Shown here: piece after piece, positions 1 to 9,391 of the stretch
Layout: every line of letters begins with the position of its first letter
Position numbering within the stretch: the first letter of the stretch is position 1
Assembly: GCA_039881045.1 (NCBI GenBank)
Contig: JAYWVB010000018.1
Location: 248,001 to 312,000, forward strand
Direction: 5' to 3'
Length of the DNA: 64,000 bases
DNA from: Chaetomium olivaceum
Lineage: Eukaryota > Ascomycota > Sordariomycetes > Sordariales > Chaetomiaceae
The notes under the pieces: model-generated
Databases searched by the model: none
What the model was told of the DNA's origin: nothing
What the model saw: only the letters and a program-made list of their open reading frames with translations
Translations under genes and position numbers: made by a program

Positions 1-483
1 TGCATAGGTGGAGCGGCAAGGCGTGCGGTGGCTGGGTGTTATCGTCGAGGAACTCAATACTCGCCCCTCCAGGTATCGTCGAGGCGAGATACAAGTCTCT
101 ACTACTCAAACGCCACCTATTGCCAATATATCAGACTAAATAGAAAATGGAAGTGACCTCCGCGTTTCACCACTGTCAACTCCAAACTGGAGTTGATTAT
201 GCACATTCAACGCGCCTACTGACTGGCTGTGAGCCTAGACGGGACAAGTGTCGGTGCAGAGCCCGATAGCTGAGCTCGGTGGCTTTAGGCTTCCGACTCG
301 TATGGATTTCCATTGGTGGCCTTGTGGTGTTCGGATTCGGGGCGCAGCAGTCTCCCCCTGTATTTGCTGCACGCCCCCCCTTTTAGGCGCCGAGGCATAT
401 TGCTCGCCGACATGGCGTGAGGCTGGACTTGACGGCTTGATCATGCCAAAAAGGTTGAACATAGGCACTTTCCAGCGGCAGAC
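1..483. other. Left edge, no gene recognised
   Basis: I see no convincing coding signal, RNA gene or repeat here. Short open frames exist on both strands but show no recognisable domain and no splice logic. The right part may hold the promoter and 5' UTR of the coiled-coil gene that follows. Confidence 0.5.
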
Positions 484-543
484 TTGTCTCTTATGTTCCA
501 AGCTCCTCTGAGCCGATTTCCATCAACGCAATTGTCATCCTTC

Positions 544-2175
544 ATGAGCCACGAAGAGTCTCGTCACCGGCACCGTGATCGTGACCGTGGACGCCCTGGC
601 CCCCGTTTGCCTCCGCGCTCCAGAAGTGTTGTTGGTTATTACACGTCATACGGGCTCCGTCCTCGAAGGCACAGCAACACTATGGACGACGATGCCCCGA
701 TGGCAGATATAGCACCTCAACATGAGGTTGCTCCAGCCGATGTTAACGGCGATCCGCGGCGCCAAGAGGCTATCTTACTGGAGCTCCAAGCCAAGATGAA
801 CCAGGATATGGCCGGTATTCAAAACGGGCTCAACTGTCTTCTGCAACAGGTGGAAGCTATTCCCGCCCAGGTCGTGGCGGGAATGGGCAAGTCTGGTGCC
901 TCGGGAGATCATGGCTGGCGCACCTGGCTGCCGGTATGATACTGCCCTTTCCGTAACGCCTCGCTTCCTCAGTACTTACTAGGTGGGACTGCTCATTAGG
1001 GTGCTACTGGGTATACGGAGCAGCAGCCACCCGCACCACCGCCTCATGTGAGTGCTACCCGCATCGCAGAGCTCCAAGGAGAAAACAAGGTACTGGGCAA
1101 CCGGAACAGTAGCCTTCAACGCGAACTAGAAGCCGCCAAGCGGGAACTAGGCATGGCGCAGAGAAAAGCCGCAAGTGTGGAGGCCCAACTCCGCGAGAAC
1201 CAAGAGGAAGTCAACAAGCTCCGCGGCAAGGAAGCCATGTTCCGAACCATCATCCTCGACCAAGCCGGCGTCCAAAAGGTCAGCGACGACGAGATCCTTC
1301 AGGGGTTTCTCAAACTGCGCCAAGATATCCAAAAACTCTCGCGCAGTCCATCTTACCTAGTCGACGTGAATCCTACCATTACAGCTGCGCAGCAAGAGAC
1401 TACGCCGTCCTTGACATCATTCTACCGGGAAGCGGCCTGGGGACAGCTCGGCCTTGTTGACCGGCGTCTCCGTATGCGTGCAAAGATTTTCGATGAGTTG
1501 CACTTTCACATCCTCGGTTACAATTGCTTCGGGCTCCAAGGATTCCAGGCGGATGTAGGCGCACTGCTGGGCCCCGTGGAGCCTGGGTTACGACGTTTCG
1601 AGGTCATTTTACAGGATCGGGGTGGTAAGAGCTTATTTCTTTTAGCAATTGGACCTCTCCCTTTCACACAAGGCTACTACTAGCTTACCTAGAAATCCAC
1701 ATCGAAAACTAACAAAGTACATTTACAGTCAGCGAGAACCTCATTACCGATTGGAGGATTTCAACCATCAACTGTGTTGAGCTGACTGGGATCGAAGAGA
1801 AAACAAGCAAGTTCGCGGCGACCGACATATTTACCATCCTCGCCCCGCTCCTTTCCAAGCATGTCCGGCCGTCAGAAGAGGATGTTCTCCACGCCACCAT
1901 CTTGGACTTATGTAAGGATGCTTTTAAACTACGGATGATGATGCGGAAGTCCAAGGACAAGTATGTGGTTGAGAAGATCGGAGTTGACGCCGGGGCCTCG
2001 CTCTCTGCTCTTGAGAGCAAGGCGGACCCCGGTAGCAGTGGAAGGTGGCAAAAACAGCGAGAGGAGCGATGAGATTGCTTACACCATGTTTGGTGCTCTG
2101 ACAAAACAGCCGGAAGGTGAGGGGCACCCTGTGAAAGTGTTGGAGAAGGCTCAGGTCGTTCTCCGGAAGAGGTAG
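544..2175 (+). CDS. Coiled-coil protein of unknown function, three exons, C-terminal frame break
   Basis: I do not recognise a named domain. The likely gene has exons 544-933, 1000-1624 and 1729-2175. Both introns have GT-AG ends (934-999 and 1625-1728), the second has an ACTAAC branch site, and the frames join correctly. An in-frame ATG also exists at 484; 544 is preferred because the stretch between looks like leader sequence. The N-terminal part is rich in Arg/His/Asp and Pro. The middle exon begins with a long heptad-like, charged region (about 1060-1340) that should form a coiled coil. In exon 3 the frame reaches a TGA at 2070-2072. The next frame, one base later, continues with a plausible C-terminus (SDEIAYTMFGAL...) to a TAG at 2173-2175. 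One surplus base near 2030-2045 would explain this, and the total then divides into 486 codons. It is either a damaged copy or a sequence error. Confidence 0.45.
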
Positions 2176-2296
2176 TTGGGTAGCAAAGTTATATTTTTAG
2201 TCCTCAAACAAAATGCTCGCAATATCATACCAGCTTTTGTCCATTACTAGTATGCACCCTCCGGTTACAACACAATGCTACTATTTCAGCAAACTA

Positions 2297-3802
2297 TTAC
2301 GGCTTCCACCCTCCCGTCCGATCCTTAAACAACCCAGCCGGATCAAACCTCTCCGCCACCTCCCTCGCCAAATCACGACTCGCTTGCTTCAGCCTCCCCC
2401 AATAATCCTGCCTATAAAACCCATAGTTCATAAACACCGGCAAATACACATCCGGCAACTTCCCCTCTGCCTGCCACTTCACCACCCTCTCCCTAATCCG
2501 CCATACGTCTGCACCATCTTCCCTTCCATCTTCCCATAATCCCCCGGTGCCAAAAACGCATAATTCAACTCCACGATCAACCGATCCGCATCCGCATCCA
2601 CATCAATCAAATCCCCGCCCCGTTCCCGTGCTGCCTGTGCAATGCGCTTCGGGAACGGCTGGTACGCGATGGAGGCCACGATCCCGGGCACCAGCAACAC
2701 CGACTCGGCCAGCTCCCGCCAATGCGCATGCACCCCGTCCAACAACACCTCCTTCCCATCCGCCGCGCTGGGCAGTGGCACCGTCTCCGTGCCGATCTGG
2801 ACTTGGAAGCCCTTCAACACTACCCAGTTGCTGCCAGCCATCAAGTCCGCATAGGTTTGCGTCTTGAGGGTGTTGGTCAGGGGCTTGAGGGAGGTGAAGT
2901 TGGTGAAGGTGCCGGGCGGGACGGCGGATTCCGGGCCGTCGTAGAAGAGGAAGAGGATCCAGGAGTCGAGCAGGTTGAGGTTGGTGCGCTCGGCGGTGAC
3001 GATCACGGCGGCCTTGTCATCGGTGTTGTACTCGGTGAAGTCGCGGACGGCTTGGAGGAGCTTGGCGTCGAGGATCGAGGTGCGCAGGAAGACGAGGTTG
3101 CCGCCGTAGACGTCGCCTTGGCGGTGGGCTTTGGAGTTTGTAGTTGGTCACGACCCCGAAGTTGTTGCCGCCACCTTTGAGGGCCTTAAAGAGGTCTGGA
3201 TGGGATGTGTCGGAGGCGGTGACGATGGTGCCGTTGGCGAGCACGACTTCGTACGAGATGGCCGAGGAGGCGGACCAGCCATATTGAGCGGACATGTAGG
3301 AGAGGCCGCCGCCGAGAATGAGACCGCCTACGCCTGTGTTGCCGATGCGGCCGCCGACGAATGTCCAGCCGGTGCCTTGGAGTTTCTTGGCGATTCCGTC
3401 GAGGCGGTTGCCGGGGCCGGCGTCGATGACGCCGGTGGTGGGGTCTAAGAGGACGTGGTCCAGGTTCTGCGTCGAGATGAGCGGACCGCCGTCGACACTG
3501 GCGTAGTAGTTATTGGGGCTGTGCCCGCCGGATTTGACCGCGAAGGTCTCATTGTTGGTGTTGAGAACCCGGAAGACGGCCGCAACTTCGGCGGCAGATC
3601 GTGGGAAGATGATGCATGACGGCTTGAGGGCGGTGCAAGATGCGGACCAGTACTCGGATTGCTCGGATGTGTATGCAAGTTGAAGAGGACGAGATACTTC
3701 AATGTCGGTGTTGGCTTCAACGTCTGAGCAGGTGTCGGCATACACCGGCGCGATCGCGGATAAGAACAGGGAGAGCAGCGAAGTTGCCCGGAGGGACAGC
3801 AT
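2297..3802 (-). CDS. Secreted FAD-linked oxidoreductase (berberine-bridge/FAD_binding_4 type), two frame breaks
   Basis: This is a PCMH-type flavoprotein with a C-terminal BBE segment, a family that oxidises alcohols, amines, sugars or secondary metabolites using covalently bound FAD. The ATG at 3802-3800 opens a signal peptide of about 22 residues ending near VYA. The FAD-binding half shows VKSGGHSPNN, where H94 is the expected flavin-linking histidine, and then the Gly-rich GGRIGNTGVGGLILGGG. The second attachment cysteine of bicovalent members (GxC) is absent. The C-terminal BBE part ends with MNYGFYRQDYWGRL. The frame is broken twice: one extra base near 3131-3134 and one missing base near 2523. 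The two breaks compensate, and the intermediate segment is clearly family-like. No GT-AG intron fits either site. The gene is a recent pseudogene or carries sequence errors. Its substrate is unknown. It lies 25 kb from the NRPS, so any link to that pathway is only conjecture. Confidence 0.8.
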
Positions 3803-4688
3803 CTTGGATCTAGAACCACTTAGACAATGCAGATTATGTTTAAGTATTGAAGACTAGTATAGTCATGATCCCAAAAACTACACGAGCTCGAGCACCAAAA
3901 ACCGGAGGCGGAGACGGGACTCTTTATCCTGCCTCATGGCGCTGTGATGTACCCTTGCCGGAGTCTTGCCCGTCCACCCACAATTTGACAGGATCGGCAT
4001 GTTGACAGAGCGCCAAGATAGTAATGATATGCCCAGGATGACATTTTCACCGGAGCTGAACCACGATGTAACCGATGACTGGGACCAAAACGAGGCGGGA
4101 TACAACCACTACTGCAGGTTCCGGTAGCGAGAACTCGGCAATGAGCCCCGTTGGCTGTCGGTCGCTTCGGCACCTGCAAGAAAACGTGAGAGGTCGGGCT
4201 GGCCCTGCATCTCGTGTGCAGAACCCGGTTTGCCATGCAGTAGTGTGAATTGAACAAGGAGGAGCATGCCAACTGTCACCCACCGGGGAAGTAGGATTTG
4301 GGCAGCCGCAAGAATAGCCTTGTTTGAGGACTCCGGGAAAGTACCATGCACTAGAAAGTCGTATTGTGACGAGCGGTGCTGTGTGACAGGCTGAATGCGG
4401 CATCCAGATCGGTAAGACGTTGCCCAAAAAGGACCTTTCATGGACTTGAGCTACTGGATCGGCCCCCAAGAGTCCAGTTTCAAAGCACCTTCCCGCATCA
4501 TTCGGGGATTTTGTAGCCCACCTATCAAGGACTCTCGTCGCCTCCAAATGTCGTCGAGGTTCAGCATATGCCGGTTTTGCCAAGTTGCGAGTCTCGATTC
4601 TCGCGAGGAAATGACCATGATAAACGAAATACAGCTGCCGTACTCCACTACTCTGTTTAATGGGAGTTATAACGATAATGATTAGAGG
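3803..4688. other. Intergenic between FAD oxidase and transposon
   Basis: No gene is supported. A minus-strand open frame of 228 codons starts inside the transposon's left inverted repeat and has no recognisable domain, so I treat it as chance. The region immediately left of 3803 on the minus strand is the presumed promoter of the FAD oxidase. Confidence 0.5.
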
Positions 4689-4690
4689 TA

Positions 4691-4737
4691 ACGTACTTGC
4701 ATAACGAAGCGCCCACCATAACGAAGCGCCCACTTTT
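4691..4737 (+). repeat. Left terminal inverted repeat of the transposon
   Basis: 47 bp, the exact reverse complement of 6505-6551. It carries the 17-bp motif CATAACGAAGCGCCCAC twice back to back. The flanking TA is at 4689-4690. Confidence 0.95.
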
Positions 4738-4788
4738 TTACACCTAACAACCTTCCAACTCTATCCTCACTTTTCTCCACACAACAAA

Positions 4789-6444
4789 ATGGAATCTCTT
4801 CCAAAAGAAACTCGTATGATCCTTGCGCTTGAAGCTCTCAAGAAAGACCCTAAACTTTCTGTCCGAAAAGCTTCTGCGATCTACGAGGTCTCACGAAGCT
4901 CGCTCCGCGACCGACGCGCCGGAAAGCAACCACGACGCGAAATACCAGCCAACCTTCGAAAACTGACTGACTTTGAAGAGCAAGTCCTTCTTGAGAGAGT
5001 ACTCGACCTTGATGCGCGAGGATTTCAGCCCCAGCTCTCGGACCTTCGAGAAATGGCCGATCGCCTTCGGGCCGCACGCGGCGCGTCGGGCGTCGGACCC
5101 CGATGGGCAAACGGTTTCGTAAAGCGACATTCCAAGGTTACGACGCGTTTCCGACGCCGAATCGATTACAAGAGAGCCCAATGCGAAGATCCCGACGTAG
5201 TAAACGCGTGGTTTCGGCTCGTACGCAACGTAATCGATAAATACGCGATCCAAGAGGGGGACATCTACAACTTCGACGAGACTGGGTTCCAGATGGGCAT
5301 ACTTTCGAGTGCAAAGGTCGTGACGAGCTCCGAGCGACGTGGACGGCCTCGCACAAAGCAGCCTGGCAATCGAGAGTGGGTTACGGTGATCCAAGCTGTG
5401 TGTGCGGATGGCTGGGTCGTGCCGCCGTACTTTGTCGTCAAGGGGAAAAACCACCTCCTCCCTTGGTACCAGGACAGCCGGTTCCAGCCCGAATGGAGAG
5501 TCCATACAAGCGAGAATGGCTGGACAACAAATGAGATTGGCCTCGATTGGCTAAAACATTTCGACGAGGCTACCAAACGCCGTACGAGAGGGGTACATCG
5601 ACTGCTCATCCTTGACGGCCACGAAAGCCACCACTCGGTCGACTTCGAAGATTTCTGCAAGGCCAACAACATTGTTACACTTTGCATGCCTCCCCATTCT
5701 TCCCACTTTCTCCAGCCTCTTGATGTTGGGTGTTTTAGTCCGCTCAAGGCCTCGTACGGCAAGCAGATTGAGCAGATGATGCGGATGCAGATCACCCACA
5801 TTACGAAGGAGGACTTCTTCGACGCGTTTGTCGAGGCATTTCACGCTTCAATCACAGCGAACAACATACGAGCGGGCTTTAGAGCAACTGGCCTTGTTCC
5901 TTTTGACCCTGAATTGGTAGTTTCTTGCCTCGACCCTAAGCCACTTACCCCATCTCCTCCAAACTCGCGTCCCGGAACAGCCTCGACTTGGGCCCTGAAG
6001 ACCCCATCCAATGCGTACGACGCGACCAAGAGCTCCATCACTCTCAAGCGGAAGATCGAGAACCATCAAGGTAGCTCTCCGACTCACATTTTCGACATCA
6101 TCGACTTGCAGGCCAAGAGCATCTCAAAATTGGCACATGAAATGGTGTTACTCCGAGCTGAGGCCCAGGAACTTCGTACAGCAAATGAGCGACTAAGCAA
6201 GCGCCGTAGGACAAAGAAAACGCGTCTGCAGGAAGGAGGATCACTTAGTTTACAAGAGGCAAAGGGTTTGATGGCTGACCGGGGACTTGGTGATAAGGAC
6301 TGCGAGGAAACGTCAGGGAGTAGTGGTTGTATAACAGTGGGTGGGCCACGCATTCGGCTCTGCAGCAACTGCAAGAAGCCCGGCCACAATGCGCGGACAT
6401 GTCAAGTAGTTTGCGAGATGTCTGAAGACAGTGACTCCGAGTAG
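4789..6444 (+). CDS. Pogo/Fot1-family DDD transposase with C-terminal zinc knuckle
   Basis: This 551-residue transposase should cut and rejoin the element's ends in the nucleus. The N-terminal 150 or so residues form paired helix-turn-helix DNA-binding modules: psq-like ALEALKKDPKLSVRKASAIY, then a CENP-B-type segment with RWANGFVKRH. The catalytic DDE_1 core shows YNFDETGF (D163), LLILDGHESHHS (D276) and LQPLDVGCFSPLK (D312). The last two acidic residues are 36 positions apart, the DD35D spacing of pogo/Fot1 elements. A basic, probably coiled-coil stretch with KRRRTKK follows. The C-terminus carries a CCHC knuckle, CSNCKKPGHNARTC (C525, C528, H533, C538). The start is the first ATG after the left inverted repeat. 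No intron or stop interrupts the frame, so the element could be autonomous. Confidence 0.95.
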   Translation: MESLPKETRMILALEALKKDPKLSVRKASAIYEVSRSSLRDRRAGKQPRREIPANLRKLTDFEEQVLLERVLDLDARGFQPQLSDLREMADRLRAARGASGVGPRWANGFVKRHSKVTTRFRRRIDYKRAQCEDPDVVNAWFRLVRNVIDKYAIQEGDIYNFDETGFQMGILSSAKVVTSSERRGRPRTKQPGNREWVTVIQAVCADGWVVPPYFVVKGKNHLLPWYQDSRFQPEWRVHTSENGWTTNEIGLDWLKHFDEATKRRTRGVHRLLILDGHESHHSVDFEDFCKANNIVTLCMPPHSSHFLQPLDVGCFSPLKASYGKQIEQMMRMQITHITKEDFFDAFVEAFHASITANNIRAGFRATGLVPFDPELVVSCLDPKPLTPSPPNSRPGTASTWALKTPSNAYDATKSSITLKRKIENHQGSSPTHIFDIIDLQAKSISKLAHEMVLLRAEAQELRTANERLSKRRRTKKTRLQEGGSLSLQEAKGLMADRGLGDKDCEETSGSSGCITVGGPRIRLCSNCKKPGHNARTCQVVCEMSEDSDSE

Positions 6445-6504
6445 TTTCAATTGATTTGAGCTGTTGTGGCTGAATTGACTTACACAAAGTGGTTGAGGTC
6501 CGGG

Positions 6505-6551
6505 AAAAGTGGGCGCTTCGTTATGGTGGGCGCTTCGTTATGCAAGTACGT
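6505..6551 (-). repeat. Right terminal inverted repeat of the transposon
   Basis: 47 bp and identical, in reverse complement, to 4691-4737. The duplicated target TA follows at 6552-6553. Confidence 0.95.
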
Positions 6552-6823
6552 TAGGCTTAAGGATTTAGGTATATTTTCTCGTAAATGTAAGGGGGCACGG
6601 GGGTAAGACTGTAAATAGGAACCACGTAGTACAATAAACAATCACATTCACCACCTAGCCATTCGACTATGGGGGAAGCATGGCTAGGTATTTTTTCCAG
6701 AGCGAGAATTCCCAGGTTGGGAACTGGGTTGACCGTGAGATGGTTTGCGTCCTGTTTGTTCCCGTCATAAGCTAGCATTTCCGCCTCTGCCGCCAAGCTA
6801 CGGTGGTTGCCAACAACCACAAG

Positions 6824-6907
6824 TCTTCCGTAGTATAGTGGTCAGTATGTGAGCTTGTCATTAAGCCGACATCGCTCGAGACCCGGGTTCAATTCCCGGC
6901 GGGAGAG
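6824..6907 (+). tRNA. tRNA-Asp (anticodon GTC) with 12-nt intron
   Basis: The acceptor arms TCTTCCG (6824-6830) and CGGGAGA (6900-6906) pair with one G-U. The D-arm region TAGTATAGTGGTCAGTA and the T-arm CCGGG-TTCAATT-CCCGG are canonical. The anticodon stem TGAGC/GCTCG encloses the loop TTGTCAC once an intron at 6861-6872, one base 3' of the anticodon GTC (6857-6859), is removed. The intron contains GAC, able to pair with the anticodon as expected for the eukaryotic splicing endonuclease. The mature length is 72 nt including the discriminator G. Confidence 0.93.
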
Positions 6908-7233
6908 ATCCACATTCTTTTTCGCCTTTTTGCCAACTGTGCTTTCTCCAAAACCCGTAACTCTCATTCTTCCGATCTCGAAAAGAATGTAGGGGATTCT
7001 TTACCTTCACAGCGCATGGGGGCATTTGTAAATTTTTACTTTTGTTTATTGATAATTGAGATAACCGCTCGAGTAGACAAGCCTCGCACCTTTTATACTC
7101 ATAATAGAAAAACCACCCATAACCGAGAAATACGCTCAAAACGCCAATGCAAAAACAGAAAAGCACAAAAGTAGGGTGTGGTCGAATCCCCTCGACCCTC
7201 TAACCCCCGATCCCTCCGCGGAAGTAGCCCCTT
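6908..7233. other. Intergenic between tRNA-Asp and C2H2 gene
   Basis: No gene is supported. The part to the right is the presumed 3' UTR of the minus-strand zinc-finger gene. Confidence 0.5.
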
Positions 7234-8241
7234 TCACCTCGCATGCCTCTTCATATGCCTGGCGACATTATCCCCCCGCCCCGTATAGGTACACCCCGGA
7301 TACGAGCAGCGCGTCTCTTCCGATGGCACGTCGTTTGCGCGGGCATACGCCTTATGGTGTGTCCAGATGTGACGGTGCAGCGTGCGTGCGTCCAGGAACC
7401 CTTTAGCGCACCGCGCCGTGGTTGCGGGTGTCACGGGGCACCGGAAGCGCAGATGTTTGTTCTTGTCGTGTGGCGGTTTGCGCGAGGGCGTGTTGGGTGG
7501 GTTAGAGTCGTTGGGGTTTGGAGTGGTGGTGGTGGTGGTGGTGGTAGTGGTGGTGGTAGTGATGGTTGACCCTGCGCTGGGGCTGGCGGCTGGTGAGTTC
7601 GGGTTGTTGTGGTGCGAGCATTCGTGGTATGGGAAGGTTTGGCTGAAGATGGTGGCCGGGGAGGCCGGGGAGAGCGCGGATTCAGGGGTGCCGCTTGAGA
7701 GGGAGATGGGGGTGAGAGGATCTACGGGGGCGTAGTGGTTGTTCGGGAGATATAGAGCGTCCATGTCGTAGAGTGAAGTCTCTGGGCTGGTGGACCCGTG
7801 CGGTGGTGTGTAAGTGTAAGTCTCAAGCGTAAAGTCGAGGCCGGAGAACAAGTTCTCATCCAGAGTGTTGTTAAAAAGGCCCGCTGGGGTGCAGCTCTCT
7901 GGCACGGCCCAGGAGGGGTCCATCGAGCCAAGGTAAAGACCAAGCTGGAATGCCATGACGGGGTCGATCTCCTGGATAAGCGGTTCTACCGGGCTGGAAC
8001 CCAATGAGTCCGTCGAGGTTGTGCTCATTGTGGGATACAAGGACGCGCTCTGTGGCGTGAGTGGTGGTGGTACGACGGTCTGTGGGCTTTCGGAGTCGAA
8101 CGCCTGGTAGGTGGGACTTAGCGGCACCAGCGGGAACTGAGACATGTCGGAAGTAGTTGTTTGATGGAGCCAGGCCCACTCTCCGAGGTCCTCCTGAAAG
8201 GAAGGAGAGTGGGCTTGGATCGGGGATTCGTTGGTTGACAT
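7234..8241 (-). CDS. C2H2 zinc-finger protein, putative transcription factor
   Basis: The reading frame from ATG 8241-8239 (MSTNESP) gives about 335 residues. The first 200 are rich in Ser, Thr, Pro and acidic residues, as in activation regions. A run of 14 threonines follows (about 7519-7560, ACC/ACT repeats). The C-terminus holds two zinc-finger-like units. The first runs from CPVTPATTARCAKGF to HIWTHH. The second is CSYPGCTYTGRGDNVARHMKRH, one residue shorter between Cys and His than the standard finger. The last codons are HAR followed by TGA. Because the stop overlaps a GT (GGTGA), a further spliced exon cannot be ruled out. This architecture is common in fungal DNA-binding regulators. 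Targets are unknown; it lies 21 kb from the NRPS. Confidence 0.7.
   Translation of the reverse strand: MSTNESPIQAHSPSFQEDLGEWAWLHQTTTSDMSQFPLVPLSPTYQAFDSESPQTVVPPPLTPQSASLYPTMSTTSTDSLGSSPVEPLIQEIDPVMAFQLGLYLGSMDPSWAVPESCTPAGLFNNTLDENLFSGLDFTLETYTYTPPHGSTSPETSLYDMDALYLPNNHYAPVDPLTPISLSSGTPESALSPASPATIFSQTFPYHECSHHNNPNSPAASPSAGSTITTTTTTTTTTTTTPNPNDSNPPNTPSRKPPHDKNKHLRFRCPVTPATTARCAKGFLDARTLHRHIWTHHKAYARANDVPSEETRCSYPGCTYTGRGDNVARHMKRHAR
7519..7560. repeat. Trinucleotide repeat encoding poly-threonine
   Basis: A run of GGT/AGT units on the plus strand encodes 14 threonines in the minus-strand zinc-finger protein. Such microsatellites commonly vary in length between strains. Confidence 0.8.
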
Positions 8242-8439
8242 CGTACGAATACCCAACTCACGGCGACGTGAGTTGGACGCGCTCTCTCGAGCTATGACTT
8301 CGGTTTGGCTTGGTGTGGTGAATGCTGGTGGCTGCCTGAAGACGGCGGTTGACGCTGGTGCGAATGATAGATCGGGGACTAGTTTAACGACGTAGTCCAG
8401 GGTCGGAAAGCCTCGAGAGAACTTTCAGGGGGCATGTCC

Positions 8440-9372
8440 TCAGACACACCGAAGTAGGATTCCCTCCGGTTGGAACCAGCCGAGCTCCGAGTCCGGGCAC
8501 GGCAAGGACCACGACCATTCCACCAATCCTTCAATCAGCCTCCCCATGAGAAACAGAATCGTAACCGCATCAGCAATGTTCGCCAGACGGCCCTCCTCTT
8601 CCTTCTCCCCAACAAGACCGAGCGCTGCCATCTTGGCTCCATCATTCCCTCCCTGCTTCCCAAACACAAAACCAGTACTACGAGCAGCGACTTGAGGCTC
8701 ATCACCTAGAGTCTCGGACTTGTCCGTCATGTTTAGCCCGAGGGTTTCAGCGTCAGCTAGCGAGGGCTGTCGGGCAAGATCGGTGGCAGGAGCTAGGGCT
8801 CCCGGCCTCCAAGCCGGCCATTTGCTGAGGGACGGATTCATGTTGGCGACGTTCGCCGATGTGATTGCGCCTTGAGACAGCACAGGTGAGGTGAGCGCGG
8901 GTTGAGCAGCAAAACATCCTTGCGGACCGCTGTCCAAGTTGGTCGACAGAAGATTGTCGAGGTGCGCTTGGCGGCCGAAAACCACCGGCGGTGCACAAGA
9001 GATCTGCCCAAGGGAAAATGAAAAGTACGTCTTCTCGTCCAGCTCATGCGGCTTGCTGGTCTTGACCAGGGTGGTTGTGCACGGGATGCACGGGAAGCCA
9101 GTGTGTCGGAGGTCGTCGAAGTCCTCACCACCTAGGTGTGTGAAGTTTGATCGGGTGCGCCTGGGCTGAGCGGTCGGGTGGATGGCATGGCTGTCTTCAG
9201 AAAGGGTGAATCGAGGTCCTCCTATCTGCGGAGCCGGGTTGACCTGGCGCAGAGCGCCGTCCCTGTGGTTAGCGACAAAGTCATCTGCTAGCATTCCAGT
9301 TTGCACTGGTAGTGCTGAGCATGGGTCTCCTTGAGAGCCCCATTGGGGGTGTTCTCCGGAAATAGCCACGTC
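8440..9372 (-). CDS. Hypothetical protein, uncertain
   Basis: A 310-codon stretch is open on the minus strand, with no domain I recognise. It has no ATG at its 5' end. An acceptor-like TTATTGTAG precedes it at about 9383-9391, and a short upstream segment ending MLDQ (about 9450-9461) could splice in frame. Composition is not strongly biased. It could equally be non-coding, since the locus is GC-rich and long open frames occur by chance. Confidence 0.3.
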   Translation of the reverse strand, partial: DVAISGEHPQWGSQGDPCSALPVQTGMLADDFVANHRDGALRQVNPAPQIGGPRFTLSEDSHAIHPTAQPRRTRSNFTHLGGEDFDDLRHTGFPCIPCTTTLVKTSKPHELDEKTYFSFSLGQISCAPPVVFGRQAHLDNLLSTNLDSGPQGCFAAQPALTSPVLSQGAITSANVANMNPSLSKWPAWRPGALAPATDLARQPSLADAETLGLNMTDKSETLGDEPQVAARSTGFVFGKQGGNDGAKMAALGLVGEKEEEGRLANIADAVTILFLMGRLIEGLVEWSWSLPCPDSELGWFQPEGILLRCV

Positions 9373-9391
9373 ATGGTTGTAGGCCTACAAT

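Larger units (their letters stand above)
4691..6551 (+). mobile_element. Complete pogo/Fot1-like (Tc1-mariner superfamily) DNA transposon
   Basis: The element is 1,861 bp. Its terminal inverted repeats, 4691-4737 and 6505-6551, are identical over 47 bp and begin ACGTACTTGC. They are flanked by a TA dinucleotide on both sides (4689-4690 and 6552-6553), the target duplication typical of Tc1/mariner elements. Each repeat contains a 17-bp unit, CATAACGAAGCGCCCAC, twice in direct tandem, which could form paired transposase-binding sites. One uninterrupted transposase gene fills the interior. Perfect repeats and an intact frame point to recent insertion with no obvious repeat-induced point mutation. 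Confidence 0.95.

Noticed and set aside
4047..4733. Minus-strand 228-codon open frame
   Set aside because: It begins inside the transposon's inverted repeat and has no family resemblance; it would not have existed before the insertion.
6861..7166. Minus-strand 101-codon open frame overlapping the tRNA
   Set aside because: The tRNA-Asp is certain, and the frame has no independent support.
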